Source: JAHEJA01 sp965657215
GTDB lineage: Bacteria > Pseudomonadota > Alphaproteobacteria > Rhodobacterales > Rhodobacteraceae
Direction of reading: 5' to 3'
Length of the DNA: 64,000 bases
NCBI GenBank assembly: GCA_965657215.1
Contig: CBFHNR010000010.1
Span: 1-64,000 of the forward strand
In this document: in pieces, positions 16,744 to 25,336 of the stretch
How positions within the stretch are numbered: position 1 is the stretch's first letter
Layout of the letters: every line of letters begins with the position of its first letter
Made by a program: the position numbers and the translations under genes
Notes under the pieces: model-generated
What the model saw: only the letters and a program-made list of their open reading frames with translations
Told to the model about the DNA's origin: nothing
The model's database searches: none

Positions 16744-18870
16744 GTGACGAGTGATCTTTCTGTTGATGATCTAACGCATAGCGCCGCCGCAACAGAGGCC
16801 CGCGACCTCAGTGATCAATTACATGCCGCGAATGAGGCCTATCACCGCGATGATGCGCCTGTCATGTCGGATTCAGATTATGACCGTCTCAAGCGGCGAT
16901 TGTCCGATATCGAAGCGCGGTTTCCTGATCTGGCACACAGTGATAGCCCGACGCAACAAGTTGGGGCCAAACCGTCTGAGGGGTTTGGCAAAATCGCTCA
17001 TGCGGTTCGCATGCTCTCGCTTTCGAACGCTTTTGATAGCGCGGACGTTAAGGATTTTCACGACGGTATTTGTAGGTTTTTGGGCCATGACACCTCGCAT
17101 CCCTTAACCTATACGGCCGAGCCTAAAATTGACGGGCTTTCCCTCAGTTTGCGTTATGAAAACGGCCATTTGATCCAAGCGGCCACGCGGGGGGATGGCG
17201 CAATTGGGGAAAATGTCACTGAGAATGCAAAGACCATCGCAGATATTCCTCATTACATTGATAACGCGCCGCAAATTATTGAAATACGTGGTGAAGTTTA
17301 CATGTCTCATGAGGATTTCACCGCACTCAATATGCGCCAATCAGACCGTGGTGGCAAAGCCTTTGCCAACCCACGCAATGCGGCGGCGGGGTCATTGCGA
17401 CAGCTTGATGCTTCAATAACCAAGGATCGGCCATTGCGCTTTTTCGCCTATGCCTTGGGTGAGATTTCAGAGCCGATTACAACAACGCAAATGGGGATTG
17501 TCGAAGCCTTTCAATCCTTTGGGTTTAGCGTCAATCCTTTGATGAAGTCCTTTGCAAACTTGGATGACTTGCTGGCGCATTACTCAAATATTGAAACCCA
17601 ACGTGCAACCTTAGGATATGATATCGACGGGGTGGTTTACAAGCTTGATGATCTTGCTCTTCAAGGGCGGTTGGGGTTTCGATCAACGACCCCCCGTTGG
17701 GCAATTGCCCATAAATTTCCCGCTGAGCTGGCTTGGACGCGACTTGACGGGATAGATATCCAAGTGGGTCGCACGGGGGCTTTGTCACCCGTTGCGCGTC
17801 TTGATCCCGTCACTGTTGGCGGTGTGGTCGTGTCGAATGCAACGCTTCACAACGAAGACTACATTAAAGGGCTGGATTCCAACGGCGCCCCAATTCGCGA
17901 CGGTAAAGACATCCGCATTGGCGACTGGGTTCAGGTCTATCGCGCAGGGGACGTTATTCCCAAAATCGCTGATGTTGATCTCGCCAAACGGCCCGCGCAG
18001 GCGATGCCTTTTGACTTTCCAACGCACTGCCCTGAATGCCATTCTATCGCGCAACGAGAAGAAGGCGATGCTGTACGGCGCTGTACGGGCGGCATGATTT
18101 GTCCGGCGCAAGCGGTCGAGCGGTTAAAGCATTTCGTCGGGCGCAAGACATTTGATATCGACGGCCTTGGGGCCAAGCAGATTGAAATGTTCTTTCACGA
18201 CCGTATTTTGCCAATTCGAGAGCCTTCCGATATCTTTACGCTTGAGACCCGAGATGCCGCTAATCTAGCCCGTTTGAAAAACCGCGATGGTTGGGGCGAC
18301 AAAAGTGCGACAAACTTATTTGCCGCAATCCGTGACAAACAAACGATCCCGTTTGGCAAATTTCTTTTTGCGCTCGGTATTCGCCACGTTGGGGAATCTG
18401 TCTCAAACCTCATTGCCAAACATTACATCTCTTGGACCGCATTTCATGAGGCGATGCGCGATGCGGCGTCCTCTGATGGACCTGCGCGCTCGGATCTCTT
18501 GTCGATTGATGGCATTGGCCAAGTTATGGTTGATTCCTTGGTGGCGGCCTTTTCGGATGGGCCTGAATATGAGGGTATTCAACGTCTTACCTCGCATTTA
18601 ACGATCCAAGATGGTGAACGCCCAAAAACCGATGGAAGCCCCGTTGCCAATAAAATCGTGGTCTTTACAGGGACGCTTGAAAAAATGAGCCGCGCAGAAG
18701 CCAAAGCCAAGGCTGAAAGCTTGGGTGCCAAAGTATCGGGGTCGGTGTCGGCCAAAACCGATCTCTTGGTCGCGGGCCCAGGCGCGGGGTCCAAGGCAAC
18801 AAAGGCGGCTGACTTGGGCGTGGAAACCATTGACGAAGATGCGTGGTTGGATTTGATTAAGGGATTATGA
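16744..18870 (+). CDS. ligA: NAD-dependent DNA ligase
   Basis: Seals nicks in duplex DNA in replication and repair, using NAD+. The 708-residue protein has all domains in order: Ia (YHRDDAPVMSDSDYD), the adenylation domain with lysine K128 in the KIDG motif, OB fold, the four-cysteine zinc finger (CPEC near residue 429 and C-x(5)-C near 445-450), helix-hairpin-helix repeats, and a C-terminal BRCT domain from about residue 632 (IVVFTGTLEKMSRAEAK). It starts with GTG and its end overlaps recG by 4 nt (ATGA), so ligA and recG form an operon. The leader hairpin may limit translation. Confidence 0.97.
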   Translation: MTSDLSVDDLTHSAAATEARDLSDQLHAANEAYHRDDAPVMSDSDYDRLKRRLSDIEARFPDLAHSDSPTQQVGAKPSEGFGKIAHAVRMLSLSNAFDSADVKDFHDGICRFLGHDTSHPLTYTAEPKIDGLSLSLRYENGHLIQAATRGDGAIGENVTENAKTIADIPHYIDNAPQIIEIRGEVYMSHEDFTALNMRQSDRGGKAFANPRNAAAGSLRQLDASITKDRPLRFFAYALGEISEPITTTQMGIVEAFQSFGFSVNPLMKSFANLDDLLAHYSNIETQRATLGYDIDGVVYKLDDLALQGRLGFRSTTPRWAIAHKFPAELAWTRLDGIDIQVGRTGALSPVARLDPVTVGGVVVSNATLHNEDYIKGLDSNGAPIRDGKDIRIGDWVQVYRAGDVIPKIADVDLAKRPAQAMPFDFPTHCPECHSIAQREEGDAVRRCTGGMICPAQAVERLKHFVGRKTFDIDGLGAKQIEMFFHDRILPIREPSDIFTLETRDAANLARLKNRDGWGDKSATNLFAAIRDKQTIPFGKFLFALGIRHVGESVSNLIAKHYISWTAFHEAMRDAASSDGPARSDLLSIDGIGQVMVDSLVAAFSDGPEYEGIQRLTSHLTIQDGERPKTDGSPVANKIVVFTGTLEKMSRAEAKAKAESLGAKVSGSVSAKTDLLVAGPGAGSKATKAADLGVETIDEDAWLDLIKGL

Positions 18871-20957
18871 GCACGCGTCCCGAAATCCTTTTTCCACTCT
18901 TTGGGAGCTTGACCTCTTTGGAGGGGGTCGGCCCAAAGATCGCGGCGAATTTCGAAGGTTTGCGCGTGAGCAAGCCGTTGGATACTTTGATGATCCTGCC
19001 TCAATCTGGTGTGGATCGCCGCCTCCTTGAAACGATCCATGATGCGGATCTCCCCTCTGTTGTGACCGTCAAAGTCACTGTGAAATCGCATCGTGCACCG
19101 CCCACGAAATCAGGTGCCTACCGCGTTACTGTTGAGGATGCTCAGACAAGTTTTCAGCTCGTGTTTTTTCATGCACGCGGCGATTATCTGAAAAAACAGC
19201 TTCCCATTGGAGAAGAGCGGATTGTTTCCGGAAAAATCGAGGCCTTTGATAGTATCGCTCAGATGGTGCATCCAGATTACATGGTTCTTCCTGATCAACT
19301 GGGCGATATTCCTGAATTCGAACCCATCTATCCCCTGACCGCAGGGGTCACGCAAAAAACCATGTTCAAGGCAACGCGATCTGCGCTTGCTCTGGTGCCA
19401 GAGGTGGGGGAATGGTGCGATCCTCTGTTGATCAAAAAACGCGATTGGCCGTCTTGGCAATCCGCGCTGAGCTTGGCCCATACGCCCATGACAATGAGCG
19501 ATGTGTCACCAAATGTCCTTGCCCGTCAAAGATTGGCCTATGACGAATTCTTTGCTCATCAGCTTACCTTGGCCTTGGCTCGTTCCGTTGTAAAACGGGG
19601 TGCAGGACGGGTGAGCATTGGGGACGGACGGTTTCGTTCACGCGTTTTGGCGGCTTTGCCCTATCGTCCAACTGGGGCGCAAATGCGTGCGATGGAGGAT
19701 ATAGCCACCGACCTCGAAGCGCCGCATAAAATGAACCGCTTGCTTCAGGGAGATGTGGGGGCAGGTAAAACATTAGTGGCCTTTATGGCGCTTTTGATTG
19801 CGGTCGAAGCGGGGGGCCAAGGCGTGTTGATGGCCCCGACAGAAATCTTAGCGCGCCAACACCTCGAAGGGTTACAGCCCTTGGCCGAGGCCGCGGGCGT
19901 CGTCGTGGAATTGCTCACAGGGCGGGACAAAGGCAGTGAGCGCAAATCAAAGCTCGCCGCGCTGGAGGCAGGTAAAATACATATTTTGATTGGCACACAT
20001 GCGGTGTTTCAAAAAGATGTGGCGTTTCATGATCTTCGTCTCGCGATCATTGATGAACAACATCGCTTTGGTGTCAATCAGCGCATGCTCTTGGGGGAAA
20101 AGGGGACACAGGCGGATGTTTTGGTGATGACGGCCACGCCCATTCCGCGATCCCTTGCGCTTGCGCAATATGGGGACATGGATGTGTCCATCTTGGATGA
20201 AAAGCCGCCCGGACGTTTGCCAATTGCCACCGCTGTTGTGTCAAATGAACGCTTGGGCGAAATCATCAATAAATTAAAGATCGCTATTGCCGAGGGCAAA
20301 CAAGCCTATTGGGTTTGTCCTTTGGTTGAGGAAAGCGAAGTCTTGGATTACGCCTCAGCCGAGGATCGGTTTAAATCCTTGCGCGCGGCCTTGGGCGAGG
20401 GTGTTGTTGATTTGGTCCATGGTCAAATGCCAAGTTCTGATAAAGACGCCGCAATGGCGCGGTTCCAAAACGGCGACAGCAAGGTGTTGGTGGCAACGAC
20501 TGTGATTGAGGTTGGGGTGAATGTCCCCGCCGCAACAATTATGGTGATTGAGAGGGCTGAAATCTTTGGTTTGGCGCAGTTGCACCAATTGCGGGGACGT
20601 GTCGGGCGCGGGTCGGAAAAATCGACCTGTGTCTTGCTCTATCAACCGCCCTTGTCAAAGACAGGTAAAAAGCGATTAGAATTGATGCGCGAAACCGAAG
20701 ACGGATTTCGCATCGCTGAAACGGATCTGCAAATGCGTGGGGCAGGTGACCTGATCGGGACCGCGCAATCAGGTGTGCCCCGTTTTCGAATCGCGGATAT
20801 GGAAACACAGGCGAATTTAATGGAAATTGCGCAATCCGATGCGCGTGCCCTGTTAGACGCTGATCCCAAGTTGGAAACAGAGCGCGGCAAGGCGGTTCGT
20901 GTTCTTCTTTGGTTAATGGAACAAGAAAAATCAATTCGTTTGATTTCAGTGGGTTAA
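18867..20957 (+). CDS. recG: ATP-dependent DNA helicase RecG
   Basis: Branch-migrating helicase that reverses stalled forks and processes recombination intermediates. The 696-residue protein has an N-terminal wedge/OB domain (LTSLEGVGPKIAANF start), Walker A LLQGDVGAGKTLVA at about residues 290-303, the DEQH box IIDEQHRFGVNQR, TATPIPRSL, and the C-terminal helicase motifs HGQMPSSDKD, TTVIEVGVNVP and QLRGRVGRG. ATGA overlap with ligA. Its stop codon lies inside the first half of a CtrA box belonging to the next gene. Confidence 0.97.
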   Translation: MSTRPEILFPLFGSLTSLEGVGPKIAANFEGLRVSKPLDTLMILPQSGVDRRLLETIHDADLPSVVTVKVTVKSHRAPPTKSGAYRVTVEDAQTSFQLVFFHARGDYLKKQLPIGEERIVSGKIEAFDSIAQMVHPDYMVLPDQLGDIPEFEPIYPLTAGVTQKTMFKATRSALALVPEVGEWCDPLLIKKRDWPSWQSALSLAHTPMTMSDVSPNVLARQRLAYDEFFAHQLTLALARSVVKRGAGRVSIGDGRFRSRVLAALPYRPTGAQMRAMEDIATDLEAPHKMNRLLQGDVGAGKTLVAFMALLIAVEAGGQGVLMAPTEILARQHLEGLQPLAEAAGVVVELLTGRDKGSERKSKLAALEAGKIHILIGTHAVFQKDVAFHDLRLAIIDEQHRFGVNQRMLLGEKGTQADVLVMTATPIPRSLALAQYGDMDVSILDEKPPGRLPIATAVVSNERLGEIINKLKIAIAEGKQAYWVCPLVEESEVLDYASAEDRFKSLRAALGEGVVDLVHGQMPSSDKDAAMARFQNGDSKVLVATTVIEVGVNVPAATIMVIERAEIFGLAQLHQLRGRVGRGSEKSTCVLLYQPPLSKTGKKRLELMRETEDGFRIAETDLQMRGAGDLIGTAQSGVPRFRIADMETQANLMEIAQSDARALLDADPKLETERGKAVRVLLWLMEQEKSIRLISVG

Positions 20958-20969
20958 CGAAAATTTAAC
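20954..20969 (+). promoter_or_regulatory. consensus CtrA box
   Basis: TTAA at 20954-20957, seven bases, TTAAC at 20965-20969: an exact match to the TTAA-N7-TTAAC CtrA site. It overlaps the recG stop codon and lies 88 nt before the start of the 40-codon membrane peptide gene. Confidence 0.65.
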
Positions 20970-20975
20970 CATTTT

Positions 20976-21038
20976 GTTCTCAAATGTTCTCAAAAAGTTC
21001 TTTACAAAATGCGGCGCAAATGAGAACAAAGAGGCAAC
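20976..21038 (+). promoter_or_regulatory. LexA (SOS) boxes
   Basis: Three GTTC copies at 20976, 20986 and 20997. The second and third make GTTC-N7-GTTC (20986-21000), the alphaproteobacterial LexA box. On the other strand GAAC-N7-CAAC at 21024-21038 is the same box with one mismatch. Both lie between the CtrA box and the 40-codon gene, flanking its likely promoter. Confidence 0.7.
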
Positions 21039-21056
21039 ACAATAGGAGTTGCCGAA

Positions 21057-21179
21057 ATGTTCGCAGAAGTGAAATCAATCGTGAAAGCCTCAGGTCCAAC
21101 CATCGCTTATGATGCACTTGGCGCTATTTCCTTGGTCGTTCTATTGGTCGGTGCGCTCCATCTGCCCTCTGTGTTTTGA
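21057..21179 (+). CDS. 40-aa single-pass membrane peptide, CtrA/LexA-boxed
   Basis: A 40-codon gene with AGGAG 8 nt before its ATG. The peptide is MFAEVKSIVK, a short linker containing YDALG, and a single hydrophobic segment of about 18 residues (AISLVVLLVGALHLP) near the C terminus, so it should sit in the inner membrane. I know no experimental work on it. Upstream are one exact CtrA box and LexA boxes. Caulobacter has an SOS-induced inner membrane division inhibitor of similar size and layout (SidA, 29 residues), so a role as a damage-checkpoint peptide is a reasonable inference, not shown by sequence similarity. It could also be a housekeeping membrane peptide. Confidence 0.7.
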   Translation: MFAEVKSIVKASGPTIAYDALGAISLVVLLVGALHLPSVF

Positions 21180-21190
21180 TCTGCCTGCAT

Positions 21191-21322
21191 AAACCCTAGT
21201 GAGATTTCCCCAAGGTCTTGTCACTTTCCCCATTCTGTTGGTCTGCCTTAACTAACACGTGACACAACTAGGTTTATGTTTTTACCCGCTGCCTTCCTTG
21301 TGAAGTGCAGCGGTTTTTTTTT
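21191..21322 (+). ncRNA. possible structured small RNA ending in a strong terminator
   Basis: After the 40-codon gene there is no reading frame, yet the region is structured. AAACCCTAGT (21191-21200) can pair with ACTAGGTTT (21267-21275), and inside it TGTCAC (21219-21224) pairs with GTGACA (21259-21264). Two TTTCCCC runs (21205 and 21225) would be exposed. An intrinsic terminator closes it. It may be an independent small RNA or only the 3' untranslated region of the upstream gene; no promoter of its own is evident. Confidence 0.3.
21286..21322 (+). terminator. rho-independent terminator
   Basis: CCGCTGC (21286-21292) and GCAGCGG (21307-21313) with a 14-nt loop, followed by nine T. It serves the plus-strand transcript of the 40-codon gene or a small RNA. 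The T-run overlaps the stop codon of the convergent scaffold gene. Confidence 0.85.
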
Positions 21323-21773
21323 AGGCGTGTTCTTTGGCTTGGATCTGAGTAATCGCCTCAACCGCGGCATCCAAAGCCAATAAAATTGACGCATGGCGAT
21401 TTTTGAAATCACGCGCGGGTTCCATCACGGCCAATCCCTCAAAAGGGGCGCTTGGCACAGAACCATTCTGTTTCAACATAGCGGCCATTTCATCACGCGC
21501 CGTTATAATTTGTTCCACCCGCGTTCCAATAATGGCCTCTCCTACAACAGAGGCGGCGGCCTGTCCCAGAGCACAGGCTTTAACGTCCTGACCATAGTCC
21601 GTCACAACGCCATTCTCGACATTGAGATCAACGGTCACACTAGACCCACAAAGGGGCGAGCGTTTTTTCACCGAGGCCATCGGGCTGTCTAACCGATCTG
21701 TGCGCGAAATATCCGCGGCAAGCGCCAAGATTTTTGACGAATAGAGCTTGATCAGATCGTTATCACCAGACAT
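21321..21773 (-). CDS. iron-sulfur cluster scaffold, IscU/NifU-like
   Basis: A 150-residue IscU/NifU N-terminal fold. Two of the canonical cluster ligands are visible (SPLCGSSV near residue 42 and VKACALGQAAASV near residue 67). The third position, usually a Cys near the C-terminal helix, appears as His in FKNRHASILLALDA. This two-Cys alphaproteobacterial form occurs as a stand-alone gene outside the suf or isc clusters. AAGGAAA ribosome site. Role in Fe-S assembly is likely, but scaffold activity of this subfamily is less certain than for IscU. Confidence 0.8.
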   Translation of the reverse strand: MSGDNDLIKLYSSKILALAADISRTDRLDSPMASVKKRSPLCGSSVTVDLNVENGVVTDYGQDVKACALGQAAASVVGEAIIGTRVEQIITARDEMAAMLKQNGSVPSAPFEGLAVMEPARDFKNRHASILLALDAAVEAITQIQAKEHA

Positions 21774-21842
21774 GGGCTTTTCCTTTTTGTTCTAAGACAA
21801 TACATAGAAAGGAATTTCTGGATTGCAAAAGGTTTTATCACA

Positions 21843-22202
21843 ATGACGTTTGACCCTTCGGTTTTGACCTATAATGAGGCTGGTCTCATTCCTGTGATTG
21901 CGCAAGATCACGACAGCAAAGAGGTGTTAATGATGGCTTGGATGAATGCCGAAGCCGTTGCGCGCACGTTGGAAACGGGTCGTGTCACTTATTGGTCCCG
22001 CTCGCGTCAATCCTTTTGGATCAAGGGTGAAAGCTCTGGTAACGTTCAAGAATTGGTCGATTTTCGCTATGACTGTGATCAAGATTGCATTTTGGTCATG
22101 GTACGCCAAACAGGACCAGCCTGTCACACAAATCGCCGCTCGTGTTTTTACACATCGGTCGTTGATGGTGAATTGGTCGAACTTATGTCGCCGATGACCT
22201 AA
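21843..22202 (+). CDS. hisI: phosphoribosyl-AMP cyclohydrolase
   Basis: Third step of histidine synthesis, opening the purine ring of PR-AMP. The 119-residue monofunctional HisI shows MAWMNAEA, WSRSRQSFW, and the metal-site block DCDQDCILVMVRQTGPACHTNRRSCFY with its three cysteines. No HisE domain is fused. It is separated from other his genes and its 3' end overlaps the convergent gluQ gene by 20 nt. Confidence 0.96.
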   Translation: MTFDPSVLTYNEAGLIPVIAQDHDSKEVLMMAWMNAEAVARTLETGRVTYWSRSRQSFWIKGESSGNVQELVDFRYDCDQDCILVMVRQTGPACHTNRRSCFYTSVVDGELVELMSPMT

Positions 22203-23034
22203 GGCCGATCATCGCACGGATATCCTCTGGAGAATATCCCTCAGCGCGATATTTAGACAGCGCTCGTGCATCATCCCGCTTGGCCAATCTCTTGCCCGTC
22301 TCATCCCGAATGAGGTCGTGATGGACATAGGTTGGCGTCTGGTAACCCAAGAGGTGTTGCAGCAAAACATGGATCTGCGTCGCCTCGGCTAAATCCTGTC
22401 CGCGGATAACATCTGTGACACCCTGTTTGTGATCATCCACCACAACAGCAAGGTGATAAGACGCGCCCATAGATCGCCGTCTTAGAATAACATCACCGAC
22501 AGAATGAATGAGGGTTTCACAATTTAAATCAATGCCTTGATCGTTATTCTTAAATGATATTTCTTTCGGTATCATTGAAACTGCTTTGCGCATATCCAAC
22601 CGAATTGTATCGGTTTCAGTCGCGTCCAACATCGTGCGATACCGACAGGTTCCTGGATAAATCCGCCCGTCTGGACCAAATTCAGGGACGCCTTCTTGAG
22701 GTGCACTCGCAGCCAGCTCAATATCCGCACGTGTACAAGAACAAGGATAGGTAACACCCATTTCGCTCAAACGGGCAAGGGCGTTTTGATATTCAGGCAA
22801 GCACTCTGATTGACGACGCACAGGCGTAGACCATGTGATCCCAAGCCACGCTAAATCTTCATATATGAGAGCTTCCCAAGTGGGGCGCGAGCGGGATTGA
22901 TCCAAATCATCAATCCGCAAAATTAAATCATCCTTTGCGGCCTTTGCCGCGTCAAACGCACAAAGCGCGGAATACGCATGCCCCAAATGCAACGGTCCAG
23001 TTGGCGAAGGGGCAAAGCGCGTCCGAAACGTCAT
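22183..23034 (-). CDS. gluQ: glutamyl-Q tRNA(Asp) synthetase
   Basis: Attaches glutamate to queuosine at position 34 of tRNA-Asp. It is a truncated glutamyl-tRNA synthetase (283 residues) without anticodon-binding domain. HLGH signature in APSPTGPLHLGHAY, zinc-site CSCTRADI near residue 98, and a KMSKS-like loop KRLAKRDD near the C terminus. Needs queuosine made with QueA, which is encoded at 32.4 kb. Followed 3 nt upstream by trmFO on the same strand, suggesting a tRNA-modification operon. Confidence 0.94.
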   Translation of the reverse strand: MTFRTRFAPSPTGPLHLGHAYSALCAFDAAKAAKDDLILRIDDLDQSRSRPTWEALIYEDLAWLGITWSTPVRRQSECLPEYQNALARLSEMGVTYPCSCTRADIELAASAPQEGVPEFGPDGRIYPGTCRYRTMLDATETDTIRLDMRKAVSMIPKEISFKNNDQGIDLNCETLIHSVGDVILRRRSMGASYHLAVVVDDHKQGVTDVIRGQDLAEATQIHVLLQHLLGYQTPTYVHHDLIRDETGKRLAKRDDARALSKYRAEGYSPEDIRAMIGLRSSAT

Positions 23035-23037
23035 GTC

Positions 23038-24387
23038 TCAGCTCATCGTCTCAAGCCAAGCGGTCCACTCGGTCTTGGCACGATCAGTATAGGCCTTATA
23101 ACGATCCTTACGACCCCGACGCCCGCCCTTAAGCCCATCAACAGGGCGGAATAGGCCGAAATTCACATTCATCGGTTGGAAGGTCTTAGCATCCGCTCCG
23201 CCTGTGATGTGATGGATCAGTGCACCCATTGCTGTATCTTGAGGCACGCTCGACATGTCGCGTCCCAGAATGTCACAGGCCGCCATGCGCCCCGCCAACA
23301 GCCCCATAGCCGCGCTTTCGACATAGCCTTCAACACCGGTAATTTGTCCAGCAAAGCGAATATTCGGTCGTGATTTCAATCGCATCTGTTCATCAAGTAA
23401 TGTGGGCGAGTTGATAAAGGTATTCCTATGAATGCCGCCCAATCGGGCAAATTGAGCGTTCTCTAATCCCGGTATCTTGCGCAAAACGTCTGTTTGTGCG
23501 CCATACTTCATCTTGGTTTGGAAACCGACGATATTATAAAGCGTCCCCAAGGCGTTATCGCGACGCAATTGCACAACGGCATAAGGCTTTTCCTCAGAAT
23601 GCGGATTGGTTAATCCAACAGGCTTCATCGGCCCAAACCGGAGTGTCTCACGCCCTCGCTCTGCCATGACTTCAATCGGCAGACATCCATCAAAATAGCC
23701 CGCTGTTTCACCTTCATGAAATTCGGTCTTATCTGCCGCAAGCAGAGCATCAATAAAGGCCTCATATTGATCTTTGCTCATGGGGCAATTCAAATAGGCT
23801 GTGCGCTCGGCTTCCGTTTCACCCTTGTCATAGCGCGACTGCATCCAGGCTTTGCTCATATCGATGCTGTCGTAATAGAGGATCGGAGCAATAGCATCGA
23901 AAAACGCCAAAGCATCTGCGCCTGTTTCTTGCGCAATCGCAGCGCCCAAATCAGATGAGGTTAAAGGACCGCTTGCAATGATCCAATGCCCGTCACTAGG
24001 CAATTCGGTGATTTCTTCATAAGACACTGAAATATTTGGATGCGCGATCAAGGCCTCTGTAACACTTTCTGCAAAAGGATCACGATCCACAGCCAAGGCG
24101 CCACCAGCGGGCAATCGATGCTTATGCGCCGTCTGCATAATCAACCCACCTGCTTGCACCATTTCCCAATGCAAGAGACCAACTGCGTTTTGCTCATGAT
24201 CATCTGAGCGGAACGAATTGGAACAGACCATTTCCCCCAAATGTCCCGTACGATGCGCAAAGGTTTCCACCTTTGGTCTCATTTCATGTATCACAACGGA
24301 CACGCCCATGTTTGCAGCCTGCCAAGCTGCCTCGGAACCGGCCATTCCGCCGCCAATGATATGTAATGTTTTATCCATGCCCTTCAT
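23038..24387 (-). CDS. trmFO: methylenetetrahydrofolate-tRNA (uracil-54) methyltransferase
   Basis: Makes ribothymidine 54 in tRNA using methylene-THF and FADH2. The 449-residue protein begins with the FAD-binding GGGMAGSEAAWQAA, followed by FAHRTGHLGEMVCSNSFRSDD with the conserved cysteine, and ends in the family block MNVNFGLFRP. It lies directly upstream of gluQ on the minus strand with 3 nt between. The start may be the ATG at 24387 or that at 24378; AAGGG lies too close to the second to decide. Confidence 0.95.
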   Translation of the reverse strand: MKGMDKTLHIIGGGMAGSEAAWQAANMGVSVVIHEMRPKVETFAHRTGHLGEMVCSNSFRSDDHEQNAVGLLHWEMVQAGGLIMQTAHKHRLPAGGALAVDRDPFAESVTEALIAHPNISVSYEEITELPSDGHWIIASGPLTSSDLGAAIAQETGADALAFFDAIAPILYYDSIDMSKAWMQSRYDKGETEAERTAYLNCPMSKDQYEAFIDALLAADKTEFHEGETAGYFDGCLPIEVMAERGRETLRFGPMKPVGLTNPHSEEKPYAVVQLRRDNALGTLYNIVGFQTKMKYGAQTDVLRKIPGLENAQFARLGGIHRNTFINSPTLLDEQMRLKSRPNIRFAGQITGVEGYVESAAMGLLAGRMAACDILGRDMSSVPQDTAMGALIHHITGGADAKTFQPMNVNFGLFRPVDGLKGGRRGRKDRYKAYTDRAKTEWTAWLETMS

Positions 24388-24420
24388 CTAGCGAAAACTG
24401 AGATAATGAAAACCCCTCAA

Positions 24421-24450
24421 GGCTTCTTCTTTTCAAAAATATCCGCAGGG
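24421..24450 (-). repeat. dispersed intergenic element, copy f
   Basis: Minus-strand CCCTGCGGATATTTTT followed by a purine tail GAAAAGAAGAAG. It belongs to the family whose fullest form here is TGCCTTCGGCGAGGATATTT plus the purine tail, and lies downstream of the enoyl-CoA hydratase gene with a GC-rich GGGGGCAGCAGCCCCC hairpin beside it (24468-24483). Confidence 0.6.
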
Positions 24451-24493
24451 GTGAATGCGTCAGCAGAGGGGGCAGCAGCCCCCTAAGACCCCC

Positions 24494-25279
24494 TCAAACC
24501 TTCCAATCAGGATCACGTTTTTCCAAAAAGGCAGCAATCCCTTCTTCGGTATCGCGATACATCATGTTTTGCACCATGACGTCGCCTGTATACGCATAAG
24601 CCTGCTCCACTGACATTTCGATTTGCTCATAAAACGCTTCCTTACCGATTTTTACGGCGGCACTGAGCTTATCGGCTACCATTTGCGCCAAGGCTTGCGT
24701 CGAAGTCGCCAGGTCGTCTTGGGGAACAACGCGATTGATCAATCCCAAATCTAAAGCGCGGTCCGCATCAATAAACTGACCCGTGCTGAGCATTTCAAAC
24801 GCTTGCTTGCGGGGAATATTGCGGCTGAGGGCGACCATTGGCGTGGAACAAAACAAGCCAATGTTTACCCCATTTACCCCGAAGCGTGTCCCTTCCGCGG
24901 CAACAGCCATATCACAGCTTGCCACCAACTGGCATCCAGCGGCGGTTGCGATGCCGTGAACTTGGGCGATCACAGGTTGAGGAAGCTTTTTGATCGTTGT
25001 CATCATCGTGGCGCAGCGATCGAACAAATCTTTGAAATAGGCTTTGCCGCCATCCTCAGCTTGGCGGCCTGCGGTCATTTGTTTCAAATCATGTCCTGCA
25101 CAAAAGGCTTTCCCAGACCCTGAGAGGATAATGGCGCGCACTGAGCTGTCGTTCATGAGGCTCTCAAACTCGCTTTGCAGTGCGGCGAGCATTTCATCGG
25201 AGAGCGCGTTTAATTTCTCTGGTGCGTTCAAATTGAGATGCGCAATCCCATTGCTGTCGTTACGTTCCAAAATTGTCAT
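24494..25279 (-). CDS. enoyl-CoA hydratase/isomerase family protein
   Basis: A 261-residue crotonase-fold enzyme. The oxyanion-hole motifs are AFCAGHDLKQM near residue 58 and GIATAAGCQLVASCD near residue 108. The catalytic acids are not in the classic enoyl-CoA hydratase positions (VNGVNIGLFCSTP instead of a Glu-rich loop), similar to the ECHDC3-like branch, so hydration may not be its reaction. The start has AGGAGAG 5 nt upstream. It is divergent from a PaaI-type thioesterase gene 57 nt away. Exact substrate unknown. Confidence 0.85.
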   Translation of the reverse strand: MTILERNDSNGIAHLNLNAPEKLNALSDEMLAALQSEFESLMNDSSVRAIILSGSGKAFCAGHDLKQMTAGRQAEDGGKAYFKDLFDRCATMMTTIKKLPQPVIAQVHGIATAAGCQLVASCDMAVAAEGTRFGVNGVNIGLFCSTPMVALSRNIPRKQAFEMLSTGQFIDADRALDLGLINRVVPQDDLATSTQALAQMVADKLSAAVKIGKEAFYEQIEMSVEQAYAYTGDVMVQNMMYRDTEEGIAAFLEKRDPDWKV

Positions 25280-25336
25280 CTTGCTCTCCTGTTAGAAATG
25301 TCGAACCATGTTGGGGATCAAACAGAGGGGTCGCAT

